Assembly: GCA_963842835.1 (NCBI GenBank)
Contig: CAWJIB010000012.1
Span: 124,001-188,000 of the forward strand
Reading direction: 5' to 3'
DNA length: 64,000 nucleotides
Origin: Roseiarcus sp963842835
Lineage (GTDB): Bacteria; Pseudomonadota; Alphaproteobacteria; Rhizobiales; Beijerinckiaceae
The notes under the pieces were generated by a model that did not search any database, was not told where the DNA came from, and worked only from the letters and a program-made list of their open reading frames with translations. Of the stretch, positions 35,898 through 45,284 are shown piece by piece. The position numbers were made by a program, and so were the translations under genes. Position 1 is the first letter of the stretch. Each line of letters begins with the position of its first letter.

Positions 35898-37055
35898 ATG
35901 GCGATACCTTTTTTCAAGGAAGCGAAAATTGGCCTGTATCTGCTCAAACAGAAACTAGCGGGCCGAAGCCGCTATCCCCTCGTGCTCATGCTCGAGCCGT
36001 TGTTCCGCTGCAACCTCGCCTGCGTGGGTTGTGGCAAGATCGATTATCCAGATGCAATTCTCAATCAGCGATTATCCGTTAAAGAGTGCCTGGACGCGGT
36101 CGACGAATGCGGCGCGCCCATGGTTGCGATTCCAGGCGGCGAGCCGCTGATCCACCGCGATATCGGCGAGATCGTGAAAGGTATCGTGGCGCGCAAGAAA
36201 TTTGTCTCGCTGTGCACAAACGCGCTTCTGCTCGAGAAGAAGCTTCACCTGTTCGAGCCATCGCCTTATCTTTTCTTCTCCGTGCATCTAGATGGATTGA
36301 AGGAGCACCACGACAAGTCGGTGTCGCTCAGCGGCGTTTTCGACATTGCGATCTCGGCGATCAAGAAGGCGAAGGCCAAGGGATTCGCCGTCAACGTCAA
36401 CGCGACGATCTTCGATGGCCATGCGGCGGAAGATATTGCAGCCTTCCTCGATCTGGCGAAAGAATTGGAAGTCGGCGTCTCGATTTCGCCCGGCTACGCC
36501 TACGAGCGTGCACCCGACCAGGAGCATTTCCTCAATCGCCGTAAGACTAAGGAGCTGTTTCGCCGCGTCTTCTCACTGGGCAAAGGCAAGAAGTGGCAGT
36601 TGATGCATTCCAGTCTCTTCCTGGACTTTCTCGCCGGCAATCGCGAATTCCACTGCACGCCTTGGGGCATGCCCACGCGCAACGTCTTCGGCTGGCAGAA
36701 ACCCTGCTATCTCCTGGGCGAGGGATACGTCGGTTCATTCAAAGAGCTGATGGAGACGACGGACTGGGACAGTTACGGAACCGGCCGATATGAAAAGTGC
36801 GCCAACTGCATGGCGCATTGCGGTTATGAACCGACGGCGGCGAATGTGACGATGAGCCGTCCCTTGTCAGCGACATGGATGGCGATTCGCGGCGTGCGCA
36901 CGGACGGCCCGATGGCGCCGGAGATCTCGCTCGATCAGCAGAGGCCGGCGGATTACGTCTATTCCCGTCATGTCGAAACGATGCCGGCCAAGGTCCAACC
37001 GAAAGACGACTCCATCAAAGCGTTAGAATCGAAGCCTTCAACTCTGGCGCATTAA
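35898..37055 (+). CDS. hpnH: Hopanoid radical SAM protein HpnH (adenosyl hopane synthase)
   Basis: 385 residues. Joins 5'-deoxyadenosine from SAM to diploptene to give adenosylhopane. The radical-SAM cluster motif is CNLACVGC (Cys 38, 42, 45), later GGEPLIHRD and the C-terminal cysteine-rich part YEKCANCMAHCGYEPTAA typical of HpnH. It follows dxs-ispH by 53 bases and precedes hpnN by 95, so isoprenoid supply, side-chain addition and transport are clustered. Its partner HpnG is at 13867-14598. Confidence 0.95.
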   Translation: MAIPFFKEAKIGLYLLKQKLAGRSRYPLVLMLEPLFRCNLACVGCGKIDYPDAILNQRLSVKECLDAVDECGAPMVAIPGGEPLIHRDIGEIVKGIVARKKFVSLCTNALLLEKKLHLFEPSPYLFFSVHLDGLKEHHDKSVSLSGVFDIAISAIKKAKAKGFAVNVNATIFDGHAAEDIAAFLDLAKELEVGVSISPGYAYERAPDQEHFLNRRKTKELFRRVFSLGKGKKWQLMHSSLFLDFLAGNREFHCTPWGMPTRNVFGWQKPCYLLGEGYVGSFKELMETTDWDSYGTGRYEKCANCMAHCGYEPTAANVTMSRPLSATWMAIRGVRTDGPMAPEISLDQQRPADYVYSRHVETMPAKVQPKDDSIKALESKPSTLAH

Positions 37056-37150
37056 TCGGTAATACTCCTTCCTCGAACGATCGGCTTCGCAATCAAGAAT
37101 GTTTCCGTTTGGTGCGAAGCGGCCGCAAATTAAGGTGTTGGTTGTAATCC

Positions 37151-39739
37151 ATGCTCACGTCCATCATCGTTCGGATCGTCGGGTTTTGCATTCGTCACGC
37201 CTGGACGGTGGTTGGTATCGGCTTGCTGATCGCGGCCGGATCGAGCGTCTACACGGCAAGCCACTTCCGCCTAAACTCGGACATCAACGCCCTGCTCTCG
37301 GACAAACTCGACTGGCGTAAACGCGACATCGCTTTCGAAAGCGCCTTTGGCCGTTTCGGAATCATCGATGTCGTCGTCGAGGCGCCGACGCCTGAGTTAA
37401 CCGGAGCGGCCACCGTCGAATTGACGCAGGCGCTCGCCAAGGAGAAGGCACAGTTTCCCGACGTCTCGAACGCCGGCGCGACGGAGTTTTTCGCCCAGCA
37501 CGGGCTTCTGTTCTTGCCCAAGCAGGCGTTGGAGAAAAATCTCGGAGGTCTGATTCAGGGCGAAGCGCTGATTCAGGATCTCGCCTCCGACCGAAGCCTG
37601 CGCGGGTTGATCGCGGGGCTCGAGGACGTGCTTCTCGGTCTTCAGTCCAATCGCGTGAAGCTCGACGATCTCGGCCACCCTCTGAACCAGGCGTCCGATA
37701 CGCTGGACAATGTGCTCGCGGGGCGGCCGGCGAGTTTTTCGTGGCGCGTTTTGATGCAAGGCAAGCCCGCGGCCCCGAACGATCTTCGCGGCTTTATCGA
37801 GGTCCATCCGGCGCTCGACTTCAGCGCCCTGCAGCCGGGACTTCGAGCGAGCGAGACCATTCGCCGGATCGCGGCGGATATCTTCCCAAAATATCAGGCG
37901 AGCATGCGTCTCACCGGTGTGGTGACGATGAACGACGAACAGTTCGGGACAATTAAGGAAAATGCGGTTCGCAATGCTCTTATCACTTTAGCGATCGTCG
38001 CATTCATTCTCTGGCTCGCCTTACGCTCGGGGCGGCTCATGGCCGCGATAGCCGTCAATCTCTTCGTCGGCCTCGCAGTGACGGCGGCTCTGGGCCTGTT
38101 CATGGTCGGCGCGTACAATCTCATCTCTGTTTATTTTTCAGTGCTTTTCGTCGGCATCGGCGTCGATTTCGGCATCCAATTCAGCGTTCGCTATCGCTCC
38201 GAACGGCACGATATCGGCGATCTTGTGAAAGCGATTCAAAGCGCAGGCTTTCGCATCGGCGCGCCGCTTACTCTCGCGGCGTTCGCGACCGCCGCGGGGT
38301 TCCTGTCGTTTCTGCCCACGGACTACAAGGGCGTGTCTGAATTGGGCCAGATCGCTGGCTGCGGCATGCTGATCGCGTTCGCCACCACTATCACGCTTCT
38401 GCCGGCGCTGATCGTCCTGCTGAACCCGCCCGGAGAGCCGGAGCCGCTCGGATATTCGTCGCTCGCGCCGGTCGACGACTATATGAATCGGCACCGGATA
38501 GGCATCATCGCCGGCACGGCGATCGTCGTGATCAGTGGGTTGCCGCTACTTTATTGGCTCAGCTTCGACTTCAATCCGATCAATCTGCAGAGTCCTAAAA
38601 CAGAGTCGATCGCGACTTATCTCGAGCTCAGTCGCGATCCCAGCACCGACACCAACGCCATCCAGGTGCTAGCGCCGTCGCTCGAACAGGGGAATGCGAT
38701 CGGCGCGCGAGTTTCGAAGCTTCCGGAGGTGTCGCATGTCGTGACGCTTTCGAGCTTCATTCCGGAGGATCAGGCGGAAAAGCTCCCCATCATTCAAAAC
38801 GCCGCATATAAGCTTGCCGCCGCCTTCGACCCAAAGAATGTTCAGCCCGCCCCGACCGATGCCGAAAATGTCGATGCGTTGAACGAGGGCGCGCAGCGGC
38901 TGACGGAGGCGGCGGGCGATCAGAAGGGAGCCGGGGCCGACGCCGCGCGGCGACTTTCTCTCGACCTGTCCAACTTAGCGCATGCAACTCAGACCGCTCG
39001 CGATAAGGCGACGGACAGTTTCGTTTGGCCGCTGGCGCAGGTCTTGGGCTCGTTGCAAGCCTCGCTTCAGACGCAGATCGTCACGCAGCAATCGCTGCCG
39101 CCGGACCTGACGCGGGGTTGGGTGACGTCGGACGGCCATGCCCGTGTTTCAATCGCGCCCAAGGATGATCCCGGCGACAATGAAGCCATGCGCCGCTTCG
39201 CCCGCGCGGTGCTGGCCGTCGAGCCCGACGCTACCGAAGGGCCGATCTCCATTCTGGAGGCCGGCGACTTGGTTGTGCACGCCTTCGTCAAAGCCGGCGT
39301 ATTAGCGTTGCTATCGATAGCGATCCTGTTGTGGCTCGTGCTCAAGCGCATCGGCGACGTTCTGTTGACGCTCATTCCTCTAATGCTCGCTGGCGTGGTG
39401 ACGTTAGAACTCACTGTGTTGGTGGGCCTGCCGCTCAACTTCGCCAATATCATCGCCCTGCCCCTGCTGCTGGGCGTCGGCGTGGCGTTCAAGATCTATT
39501 ACATTATGGCCTGGCGCGAAGGGCAAACTCACCTTTTGCAGACCAGTCTCACCCGCGCGGTCATCTACAGCGCGCTCACGACGGCCACGGCATTCGGCAG
39601 TCTCATTTTCTCGAGTCATCCAGGCACATCGAGCATGGGCAAGCTGCTGGCTCTTTCGCTCGTATGCACGCTGGCGGCGGCGGTGCTGTTTCAACCAATC
39701 CTGATGGGCAAGCCACGAAACTCGCCATCGGGAAGCTGA
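37151..39739 (+). CDS. hpnN: Hopanoid transporter HpnN (RND/MMPL)
   Basis: 862 residues. Moves hopanoids to the outer membrane in relatives. Topology fits RND: one N-terminal helix (WTVVGIGLLIAAGSSVYTA), a large periplasmic loop to about 270, five to six helices (ALITLAIVAFILWLALRSGR ... GIGVDFGIQFSVRYRSERHD), a second loop and a second helix bundle (AGVLALLSIAILLWLVLKRI ... LGVGVAFKIYYIMAWREG). The SSD-like helix bundle is clear. Immediately downstream is a small cysteine-rich exported protein. Confidence 0.93.
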   Translation: MLTSIIVRIVGFCIRHAWTVVGIGLLIAAGSSVYTASHFRLNSDINALLSDKLDWRKRDIAFESAFGRFGIIDVVVEAPTPELTGAATVELTQALAKEKAQFPDVSNAGATEFFAQHGLLFLPKQALEKNLGGLIQGEALIQDLASDRSLRGLIAGLEDVLLGLQSNRVKLDDLGHPLNQASDTLDNVLAGRPASFSWRVLMQGKPAAPNDLRGFIEVHPALDFSALQPGLRASETIRRIAADIFPKYQASMRLTGVVTMNDEQFGTIKENAVRNALITLAIVAFILWLALRSGRLMAAIAVNLFVGLAVTAALGLFMVGAYNLISVYFSVLFVGIGVDFGIQFSVRYRSERHDIGDLVKAIQSAGFRIGAPLTLAAFATAAGFLSFLPTDYKGVSELGQIAGCGMLIAFATTITLLPALIVLLNPPGEPEPLGYSSLAPVDDYMNRHRIGIIAGTAIVVISGLPLLYWLSFDFNPINLQSPKTESIATYLELSRDPSTDTNAIQVLAPSLEQGNAIGARVSKLPEVSHVVTLSSFIPEDQAEKLPIIQNAAYKLAAAFDPKNVQPAPTDAENVDALNEGAQRLTEAAGDQKGAGADAARRLSLDLSNLAHATQTARDKATDSFVWPLAQVLGSLQASLQTQIVTQQSLPPDLTRGWVTSDGHARVSIAPKDDPGDNEAMRRFARAVLAVEPDATEGPISILEAGDLVVHAFVKAGVLALLSIAILLWLVLKRIGDVLLTLIPLMLAGVVTLELTVLVGLPLNFANIIALPLLLGVGVAFKIYYIMAWREGQTHLLQTSLTRAVIYSALTTATAFGSLIFSSHPGTSSMGKLLALSLVCTLAAAVLFQPILMGKPRNSPSGS

Positions 39740-39770
39740 CTATCCCTGATTACGCGAAAAGAGGAACTCA

Positions 39771-40001
39771 ATGATAATCTCCAGGCTCTTACTCTCGGCA
39801 GTATTTGTCGGCGTCTCGTCCTTGGCGATCGCGGAATCCGGCACGCCTACGGAGCAAAGCGCGTGCCGTCCCGATGTTCGCCGGTTCTGCCATACGATCA
39901 AGGAGCAAGAAGGCAATGAAGCCTTTCTTGGATGCCTCGAGCTTCATCGCGACGACCTGTCCGAGGCGTGCAGAAACGTGTTGAAAGACCATGGCAAGTG
40001 A
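39771..40001 (+). CDS. Small exported cysteine-rich protein
   Basis: 76 residues. Signal peptide (LLLSAVFVGVSSLAIAE) then a motif ACRPDVRRFCHTI...FLGCLELHRDDLSEACRNVL with four cysteines, like the cysteine-rich GLG1/FGFR repeat found in small periplasmic proteins of proteobacteria. Function unknown. It follows hpnN by 31 bases with a GAGGAA site, so it belongs to the hopanoid unit by position. Confidence 0.75.
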   Translation: MIISRLLLSAVFVGVSSLAIAESGTPTEQSACRPDVRRFCHTIKEQEGNEAFLGCLELHRDDLSEACRNVLKDHGK

Positions 40002-40151
40002 CTGTCGCTGGGCGGCCGATCAAGAGAACCCAGGTCGACGTTCCAGCGACGGGATTTCTCCATCAGTCGGCCGCATCGGCGAACGACACAAGACGGTATG
40101 CCCCTGTCGCCACGACAGGTGTGTTTCCGTCGCCGCCTCGGGAAATGGAAG

Positions 40152-40826
40152 ATGAGAACCAGGCTTAGGTTCGCCGCCGCGATAGCGAGCGCGATGCTGG
40201 CAACGGGCTACGCTCGTTCGGCGTCGAATTAAGACGAGATCCCAGTTCCGGCGCCGAACCCATTCAAAACCGCAACTCCGGCGCCGAACCCGTCCAAGAC
40301 CGCGGCTCCGGCGCCGAACCCATCCAAAGCCGCCGCTCCGGCGCCGAACGCATCCAAAACCGCCGCTCCGGCGCCGAACGACTACAAGACCGCGGCCGGA
40401 TTTTGGCAGGAGGTCGACGATCAGGGCCGTGTCGGAGGTTGGTTCTTTTTCACCGAGCGGAACGGGCTCTATGACGGCCGGCTCGTCAAAATGTTCAAGA
40501 GGCCCGGGGAGCAACAGCTAATCGACACTTGCCAAAAGTGCACAGGAGACCAGAAGGACGCGCCGATGTTGGGCCTCACCATCGTCAAGGGCATGAAGCG
40601 CGACGGCAACAAATACGATAAGGGCAGCATCCTCGATCCCCGCGACGGCACGGTCTATCACGCTCAAATGGAGCTAAGTGCGGACGGGCAGCAACTCTCG
40701 GTGCGGGGCTATCTGGGCATTCCGCTTCTTGGCCAGACACAAGTCTGGACGCGCCTGCCCGACGACGCGATAGCGCCGGCCGACATTCCCGAGGAATCCG
40801 TCGGGCCTGCATCGACGCAGGAGTGA
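40152..40826 (+). pseudogene. DUF2147-like exported protein interrupted by a stop codon
   Basis: ATG at 40152 starts a signal peptide (RLRFAAAIASAMLATGYARS). An in-frame TAA at 40230-40232 follows directly after ASN. The same frame then continues open to 40826: five 10-residue repeats (PAPNPSKTAA type), then a DUF2147-like domain (GFWQEVDDQGRVGGWFFFTE, MKRDGNKYDKGSILDPRDGT, YLGIPLLGQTQVWTRLP). Either the gene is recently dead or the stop is read through or is a sequence error. An internal ATG at 40491 would give only the back half. Confidence 0.65.
40248..40397 (+). repeat. Five 30-bp in-frame tandem repeats
   Basis: Five consecutive 30-base units each starting CCGGCGCCGAAC encode P-A-P-N-x-x-K-(T/A)-A-x. 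They lie between the stop codon and the DUF2147-like domain and would form a proline-rich spacer. Confidence 0.85.
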
Positions 40827-41152
40827 AACCGCATCGCTATCGCCCCGAACGCGCCGGCTACGATATCCCAAGGAGTTCGATCAGCCGCCTGCGTCACATT
40901 CCAAATTTGGCGGTCTGACCCCGGACAACGAGTTCTCGTATGGTCCCGCGCGTTCGACAGGCTGTTTGGGGCAAGAATGCGCGAGCCGTCTGCATCGCGG
41001 AAGCAGGAGCGTTAAGGCATTTTTCGTTCGGCCCTAACGTGGGGGCTCAGCGGAGACTGTTAACGAGGTGTGAAAGCGCGTTATCTGAATTGAGAGGCCG
41101 CGCCCGTTTCAGTCGATCAAAGGGGACATGGCGTTGTCGACGGAGGGTATCA
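40827..41152. other. Gap before ispA
   Basis: 326 bases with no gene, repeat or FixJ-type box that I can recognise, apart from the GGAGG ribosome site of ispA near 41142. Confidence 0.4.
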
Positions 41153-42088
41153 ATGAGTGTTTCCCATGAAGCCTTCTTGTCGCAGCTGAAAAGTGTGGCG
41201 AGCGACACCGAGGCGATGCTGAGCGAGCTTCTGACGCAGACGCCGGCCGTAGACGAGCGTGACCGCCCCGCGCGTCTGCTCGAGGCGATGCGCTATTCCA
41301 GCCTGAACGGCGGCAAACGCATCCGCCCCTTGCTGGTCGTAGCAAGCGGCGATCTGTTCGGCGTCCCGCGGCAACGCTCGCTGATGGCGGGAGCGGCGCT
41401 TGAATTCATCCACTGCTACTCGCTCGTTCATGACGATCTGCCGGCCATGGACAATGACGATATGCGGCGCGGCCGTCCCACAACTCACAAAGCTTTCGAC
41501 GAAGCGACCGCCATCCTCGCCGGGGACGCCTTGCTCACCCTGGCTTTCGACGTGGCCATGCGTCCCGCGGTCCATCCGGAGGCTGAGGTGCGCGTCAATC
41601 TGGGGGGCGCGCTGGCGCGCGCCGCGGGGATCGGTGGGATGGTCGGGGGTCAGCTGCTGGATCTCGCCGCTGAAGGCCGTTTCGCCGACGGCAAGCCGCA
41701 GGCGCTCGACGAAACGGCGATCAGCACGTTGCAGGCGATGAAGACTGGCGCGCTGTTGCAATTCGCCTGCGCGGCCGGCGCCATTCTCGGCAAGGCCAGC
41801 GTCGCGGAACGCGAAGCGCTCGATCAATTCGGCGTGGCTGTCGGCAAGGCGTTTCAAATCGCCGACGATCTGCTCGACGTGGAAGGCGACAGCGCGACCC
41901 TTGGCAAAGCCGCAGGCAAGGACGCGGCCGCGGGCAAGGCGACGCTGGTCGGCATCCTCGGCGTAGAGACGGCCAAAGCGCGCCTCAAAACTCTGGTCAG
42001 CGAAGCGGGGACGGCTCTGGCGCCGTTCGGGGAGCGGGCGCAAGTGCTCGTGGAGACGGCCAAGTTTATCGCCGAACGAAGGAAGTAG
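41153..42088 (+). CDS. ispA: Polyprenyl synthetase (farnesyl diphosphate synthase type)
   Basis: 311 residues. Builds farnesyl diphosphate, the precursor of squalene and hopanoids, from IPP and DMAPP or GPP. The first Asp-rich motif is HDDLPAMDNDDMRRG and the second QIADDLLDVEGD; GGKRIRP lies near the N-terminus. GGAGG 7 bases before the ATG at 41153 fixes the start. Position after hpnH/hpnN makes a hopanoid role likely. Chain length could also be geranylgeranyl. Confidence 0.93.
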   Translation: MSVSHEAFLSQLKSVASDTEAMLSELLTQTPAVDERDRPARLLEAMRYSSLNGGKRIRPLLVVASGDLFGVPRQRSLMAGAALEFIHCYSLVHDDLPAMDNDDMRRGRPTTHKAFDEATAILAGDALLTLAFDVAMRPAVHPEAEVRVNLGGALARAAGIGGMVGGQLLDLAAEGRFADGKPQALDETAISTLQAMKTGALLQFACAAGAILGKASVAEREALDQFGVAVGKAFQIADDLLDVEGDSATLGKAAGKDAAAGKATLVGILGVETAKARLKTLVSEAGTALAPFGERAQVLVETAKFIAERRK

Positions 42089-42285
42089 GAGGCGGCGAGG
42101 CGGCGCGCGCGGCGTCGCAAGGAATGGGCCGGTGGGGCCGCCCCGGTGCTCGTCGACAGCATGCAACCATGGATCGGGCTTGGCAGGAACGCCAAATCGC
42201 TGCAAATTTGGGCCGGAACCGGTGGCTATCTGGGGAGTGTCGGATCAACAGCCAACCGGGTTTGCGGTCCTCCGCCTTCGGGCCG

Positions 42286-42331
42286 TGAGTAGATTCCGAG
42301 GGCGCCGCTGTTGCCCGCCTTTGTGTAGTTT
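42286..42331 (+). promoter_or_regulatory. FixJ-type box and -10 for the small secreted-protein gene
   Basis: TGAGTAGATTCCGA (42286-42299), identical to the boxes at 31785 and 32788, then TAGTTT (42326-42331) 26 bases downstream. Start at 42384. Confidence 0.6.
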
Positions 42332-42383
42332 GAGCTCGCCACCAAGAGACACGCCCTACCAAACCTAACATCGGAGGGGAAAG

Positions 42384-42575
42384 ATGCGTAAGCTTGCCAT
42401 GCTGGTCGCGGTCACGGCGACGCTGTCGGCCGTAACCCTGTCGCCGACCACGGCCGATGCTGGTTGCTACCGGCTCGGCTTGACCGGATATCATTGGTAT
42501 CATTTCTGCGCCGGTCCTCCCGTCCTCTACCCACACGAGCGCGTCTGCCGGCATGGCCATTGCTGGTATCGCTAG
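42384..42575 (+). CDS. Small secreted protein rich in Cys, His and Tyr
   Basis: 63 residues: signal peptide (LAMLVAVTATLSAVTLSPTT, cleavage near ADA) and a mature part of about 38 residues with four Cys and several His and Tyr (GYHWYHFCAGPPVL, ERVCRHGHCWYR). Metal binding is possible but not shown. GGAGGGG precedes the ATG. Preceded by a FixJ-type box and followed by a strong hairpin. Confidence 0.7.
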   Translation: MRKLAMLVAVTATLSAVTLSPTTADAGCYRLGLTGYHWYHFCAGPPVLYPHERVCRHGHCWYR

Positions 42576-42576
42576 A

Positions 42577-42623
42577 GCGCGCTAAGCATGTCTCGTTTCC
42601 AATCGGCCGAGACATGCTCGCGC
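42577..42623 (+). terminator. Strong hairpin after the small secreted-protein gene
   Basis: AGCATGTCTCG (42585-42595) pairs perfectly with CGAGACATGCT (42608-42618) across a 12-base loop, extended by GCGCG/CGCGC. No T run follows, so it may stabilise the mRNA end or act as an operator rather than terminate by itself. Confidence 0.5.
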
Positions 42624-42776
42624 ATTGCGGCGGCAAGTTGCATAGCGGGGTTTGCTGACCTGGGCGCTACCGTGCTTGCGGTAACTCTCGCTGACCTCGG
42701 AAAGCCTAGGCGTCCTCAGCCGAAGTCTCACGTCGCCTAATGACGCTATCGTCTCACCGCAGGGATACGCCCTCAA

Positions 42777-43427
42777 ATGGCTGGGAACCGACATTCTGAC
42801 AGCGATCGCGTTCCAGGAACATTCGCAAAATCGATCCATGACCACTGGATTCTCTTTCTTGTCGAAGGCGTGGTCCTCATTTTGTTGGGCCTCCTGGCAA
42901 TCGTTGTTCCATCAATCCCCAGCGTGAGCGTAACCGTTGTTCTGGGGTGGCTCTTTCTCGTCAGCGGAGCCGTAGGTTTAGCGACAACCTACTGGGCGCG
43001 ACAGGCGCCAGGGTTCTGGTGGTCCCTCGTATCTGCTTTGCTCGCGATTTCTGTCGGTATAGTCCTGATCGCGAACATACCGCAGCATCTGTACGGCGGT
43101 CTGATGGGATGGCCATTTGAGGAAGTCGGCCCGCTGCGTCTGATATTGGTTCTGTTCTTCCTAGTCGAAGGAGGCGCGTCCATCATGTTCGCTTTCGAAC
43201 ACCGACGTCAGTTCTCTGGGCGCTGGGCCTGGATGTTGGCAAGCGGTGTCGTCGACATTGTTTTGGCGAGCATCATTATTTTCGGTCTTCCGGGGACCTC
43301 TGCCTGGACGATGGGCCTCCTAGTCGGGATCAACATGATTCTCGGTGGCGTCGCCCTGATCGCGATGGGATTGCATGCTCGCACAGAACCTGCCGGTTCG
43401 GATGCAATTCCACTGCACAATGCGTGA
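42777..43427 (+). CDS. HdeD family acid-resistance membrane protein
   Basis: 216 residues with six hydrophobic helices arranged as three pairs (WILFLVEGVVLILLGLLAIV, VTVVLGWLFLVSGAVGLATT, LVSALLAISVGIVLIANIP, LRLILVLFFLVEGGASIMFA, GVVDIVLASIIIFGLP, GLLVGINMILGGVALIAMGL). This is the DUF308/HdeD pattern. Linked to acid stress in enterobacteria; the role here is uncharacterised. Confidence 0.85.
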   Translation: MAGNRHSDSDRVPGTFAKSIHDHWILFLVEGVVLILLGLLAIVVPSIPSVSVTVVLGWLFLVSGAVGLATTYWARQAPGFWWSLVSALLAISVGIVLIANIPQHLYGGLMGWPFEEVGPLRLILVLFFLVEGGASIMFAFEHRRQFSGRWAWMLASGVVDIVLASIIIFGLPGTSAWTMGLLVGINMILGGVALIAMGLHARTEPAGSDAIPLHNA

Positions 43428-43642
43428 TCGATTTCGGCCGTGTTGCTCGGATAAATGACTTTAGCCCTTTATCCTAGAGCGTCGCTCACGGGCGATGTGG
43501 GATTACGTCTTTGGCCTTGCCGGCACGACGCCATTGTCGAAGAAGGTGGACGAGACCGCCGACGCGGTCCGCCCCGGGAGGCCCACTCCAGACCCCACGC
43601 CGAATGACAGGCGAATGACCCAATGCCGGTAATCCTCAATGT

Positions 43643-45136
43643 TCACCTGACGGGTTTCCGGTCGTCGTTCTCATATTGGCTTTCACGAGCCAAAATCCGC
43701 CGGGGCGATGGCGCGCTCGCCAACGCCCGCGGCTCCTCGCCGATGAGTCGAGACCCGAACCGAACAAAGCGGATCGCGGCGGTCGCCGCGAAGGCGAGGA
43801 GCAGCGTGCCGCCAAAGACGATCGTGGCCTTAGCGATGGCGAACAACGGAACGTCCAGCAAGGCGTATTGCAGCCAGACGAGCGGCGCATAGTGCAGCAA
43901 ATAAATACCGAAGGCGTTCTTCGACAAACCGTCGAATAGTCGCGAACGAACAGCGCCAAAGCGCAGGCAAGCCGCCATCACGAAGAAGAAGCCGCTCGCG
44001 CCAGCCAACGCAAAGCTGACGTCGGCGGCGATTTGCAGCATCAACGGGGTGGATGTCGCATAGGACAATGTCAGCCCGGTGAGCCCCATCCAGAGCAGCA
44101 GGGAAGCGAGCGCACTTACAAGCCAGACGCTCCAGCGCCGCGCCAGCATTCCCTCGGGGGCGAGCAGGCCGCGCTCAAGGCCGTGCGCCCCAACCCCGAG
44201 ACCCGCGAGGTAATAGACGGCATAGAGCAGCGGGCGGCTCAGCTGGAGCGAGAACGGTCCGTGCTCGGACCAATTCCAGGGCGTAAAGGCAAGCGCCAGC
44301 GGAACATAGGCGAGGGCGGCGACCGTCGCCAGGCCGATAAAGTACCGGCCCGGACGGGCAGTGGCGTGGGATGACAAACGGCCGAGAAACGCGACCCAAT
44401 GGGGGGCGAAGCGGTGCAGCCCGGCAGGCGCGATGGTCAACGCCAATAGCAGCCATAAGAACCACATCGGCCCGTTGGGCCAGAAGGGCAGCGCCAGGAA
44501 GCGCCGCCCATAGGCGATCAGACTTGGATCGACCGCGATCATGCGGTAGGCGGGATAAAGCGCGAGCGGCACGACGACGGTCACGCCGAAAAGAAATGGC
44601 GCGCCCAGCCGCAGCAATCGGTCGCCTAGAAACTTCCGGCTTCCTTTGCGCGTGAGACTGGGCCACGCGAATAGAGCCGAGAGAAAAAACATCAAAGACA
44701 TCAGATAAACGTCTTGCCAGGCGCAGAACAGATCGAACCCGAACCAGCGCTGACTGTCGACGATGGGAAATGCGCGCCATCCATAAGGCGGCTGATCGAA
44801 AGGAAACGCGGACGCGCTTGCGTACCAGAGGTACGGCAGAACGGAATGGAACGCCAGCACGACAACAATAACAAGACCCCGCAGATTTGCGAGAGCGAGA
44901 CTGGATCTGGCGTCGCCGATTTGCTCGATTGCACCCCTGTCTGCCAGCATAGGGCTGCCTGCCGCGCCGAATTGGCGCTCAACCGCCGCCCTACGCCTCC
45001 TGATATCGAGCGCGGGGGCCCTGCAATCCGCCGGATGGACGGTAGCAGGCTTGCCTCCGATCGCGAGGACGCCACCCTCGCCTGGATCATCGCTGTGTGA
45101 CGCTTCGATCATGGGAAGTTGATCCCATCCGATCAT
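43643..45136 (-). CDS. Acyltransferase family (acyltransferase-3) membrane protein
   Basis: 497 residues. After a polar N-terminal region of about 85 residues come ten or so helices of the Acyl_transf_3 family, starting LRGLVIVVVLAFHSVLPYLW with the conserved His. Such proteins acylate exported sugars or glycans at the inner membrane. The target here is unknown. The long N-terminal extension is unusual and the real start may be internal (for example near MLADRGAIEQ). A FixJ-type box lies 134 bases upstream. Confidence 0.82.
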   Translation of the reverse strand: MIGWDQLPMIEASHSDDPGEGGVLAIGGKPATVHPADCRAPALDIRRRRAAVERQFGAAGSPMLADRGAIEQIGDARSSLALANLRGLVIVVVLAFHSVLPYLWYASASAFPFDQPPYGWRAFPIVDSQRWFGFDLFCAWQDVYLMSLMFFLSALFAWPSLTRKGSRKFLGDRLLRLGAPFLFGVTVVVPLALYPAYRMIAVDPSLIAYGRRFLALPFWPNGPMWFLWLLLALTIAPAGLHRFAPHWVAFLGRLSSHATARPGRYFIGLATVAALAYVPLALAFTPWNWSEHGPFSLQLSRPLLYAVYYLAGLGVGAHGLERGLLAPEGMLARRWSVWLVSALASLLLWMGLTGLTLSYATSTPLMLQIAADVSFALAGASGFFFVMAACLRFGAVRSRLFDGLSKNAFGIYLLHYAPLVWLQYALLDVPLFAIAKATIVFGGTLLLAFAATAAIRFVRFGSRLIGEEPRALASAPSPRRILARESQYENDDRKPVR

Positions 45137-45270
45137 CTCACCGAGCCCGGAAGCCTCACGCAGGAATTCATCAACGCCCCGGGCAAGAGAGGTAGTCCCC
45201 TATTCGCCTAAATCACTCAATATTCAACCCAGTTTAGCAGTTTGGATCGTTGGGCACCGACGAGATAGGC

Positions 45271-45284
45271 TCGGAAACTACTTA
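45271..45284 (-). promoter_or_regulatory. FixJ-type box facing the acyltransferase gene, touching IS5
   Basis: TAAGTAGTTTCCGA on the minus strand. Its first bases TAA come from the TTA target of the IS5 element, so the insertion stops exactly at the box edge. No clear -10 is seen at the usual distance. Confidence 0.5.

Noticed and set aside
40248..40397. Five 30-bp repeats as a CRISPR array
   Set aside because: There are no spacers; the units are contiguous, in frame and encode a proline-rich linker.
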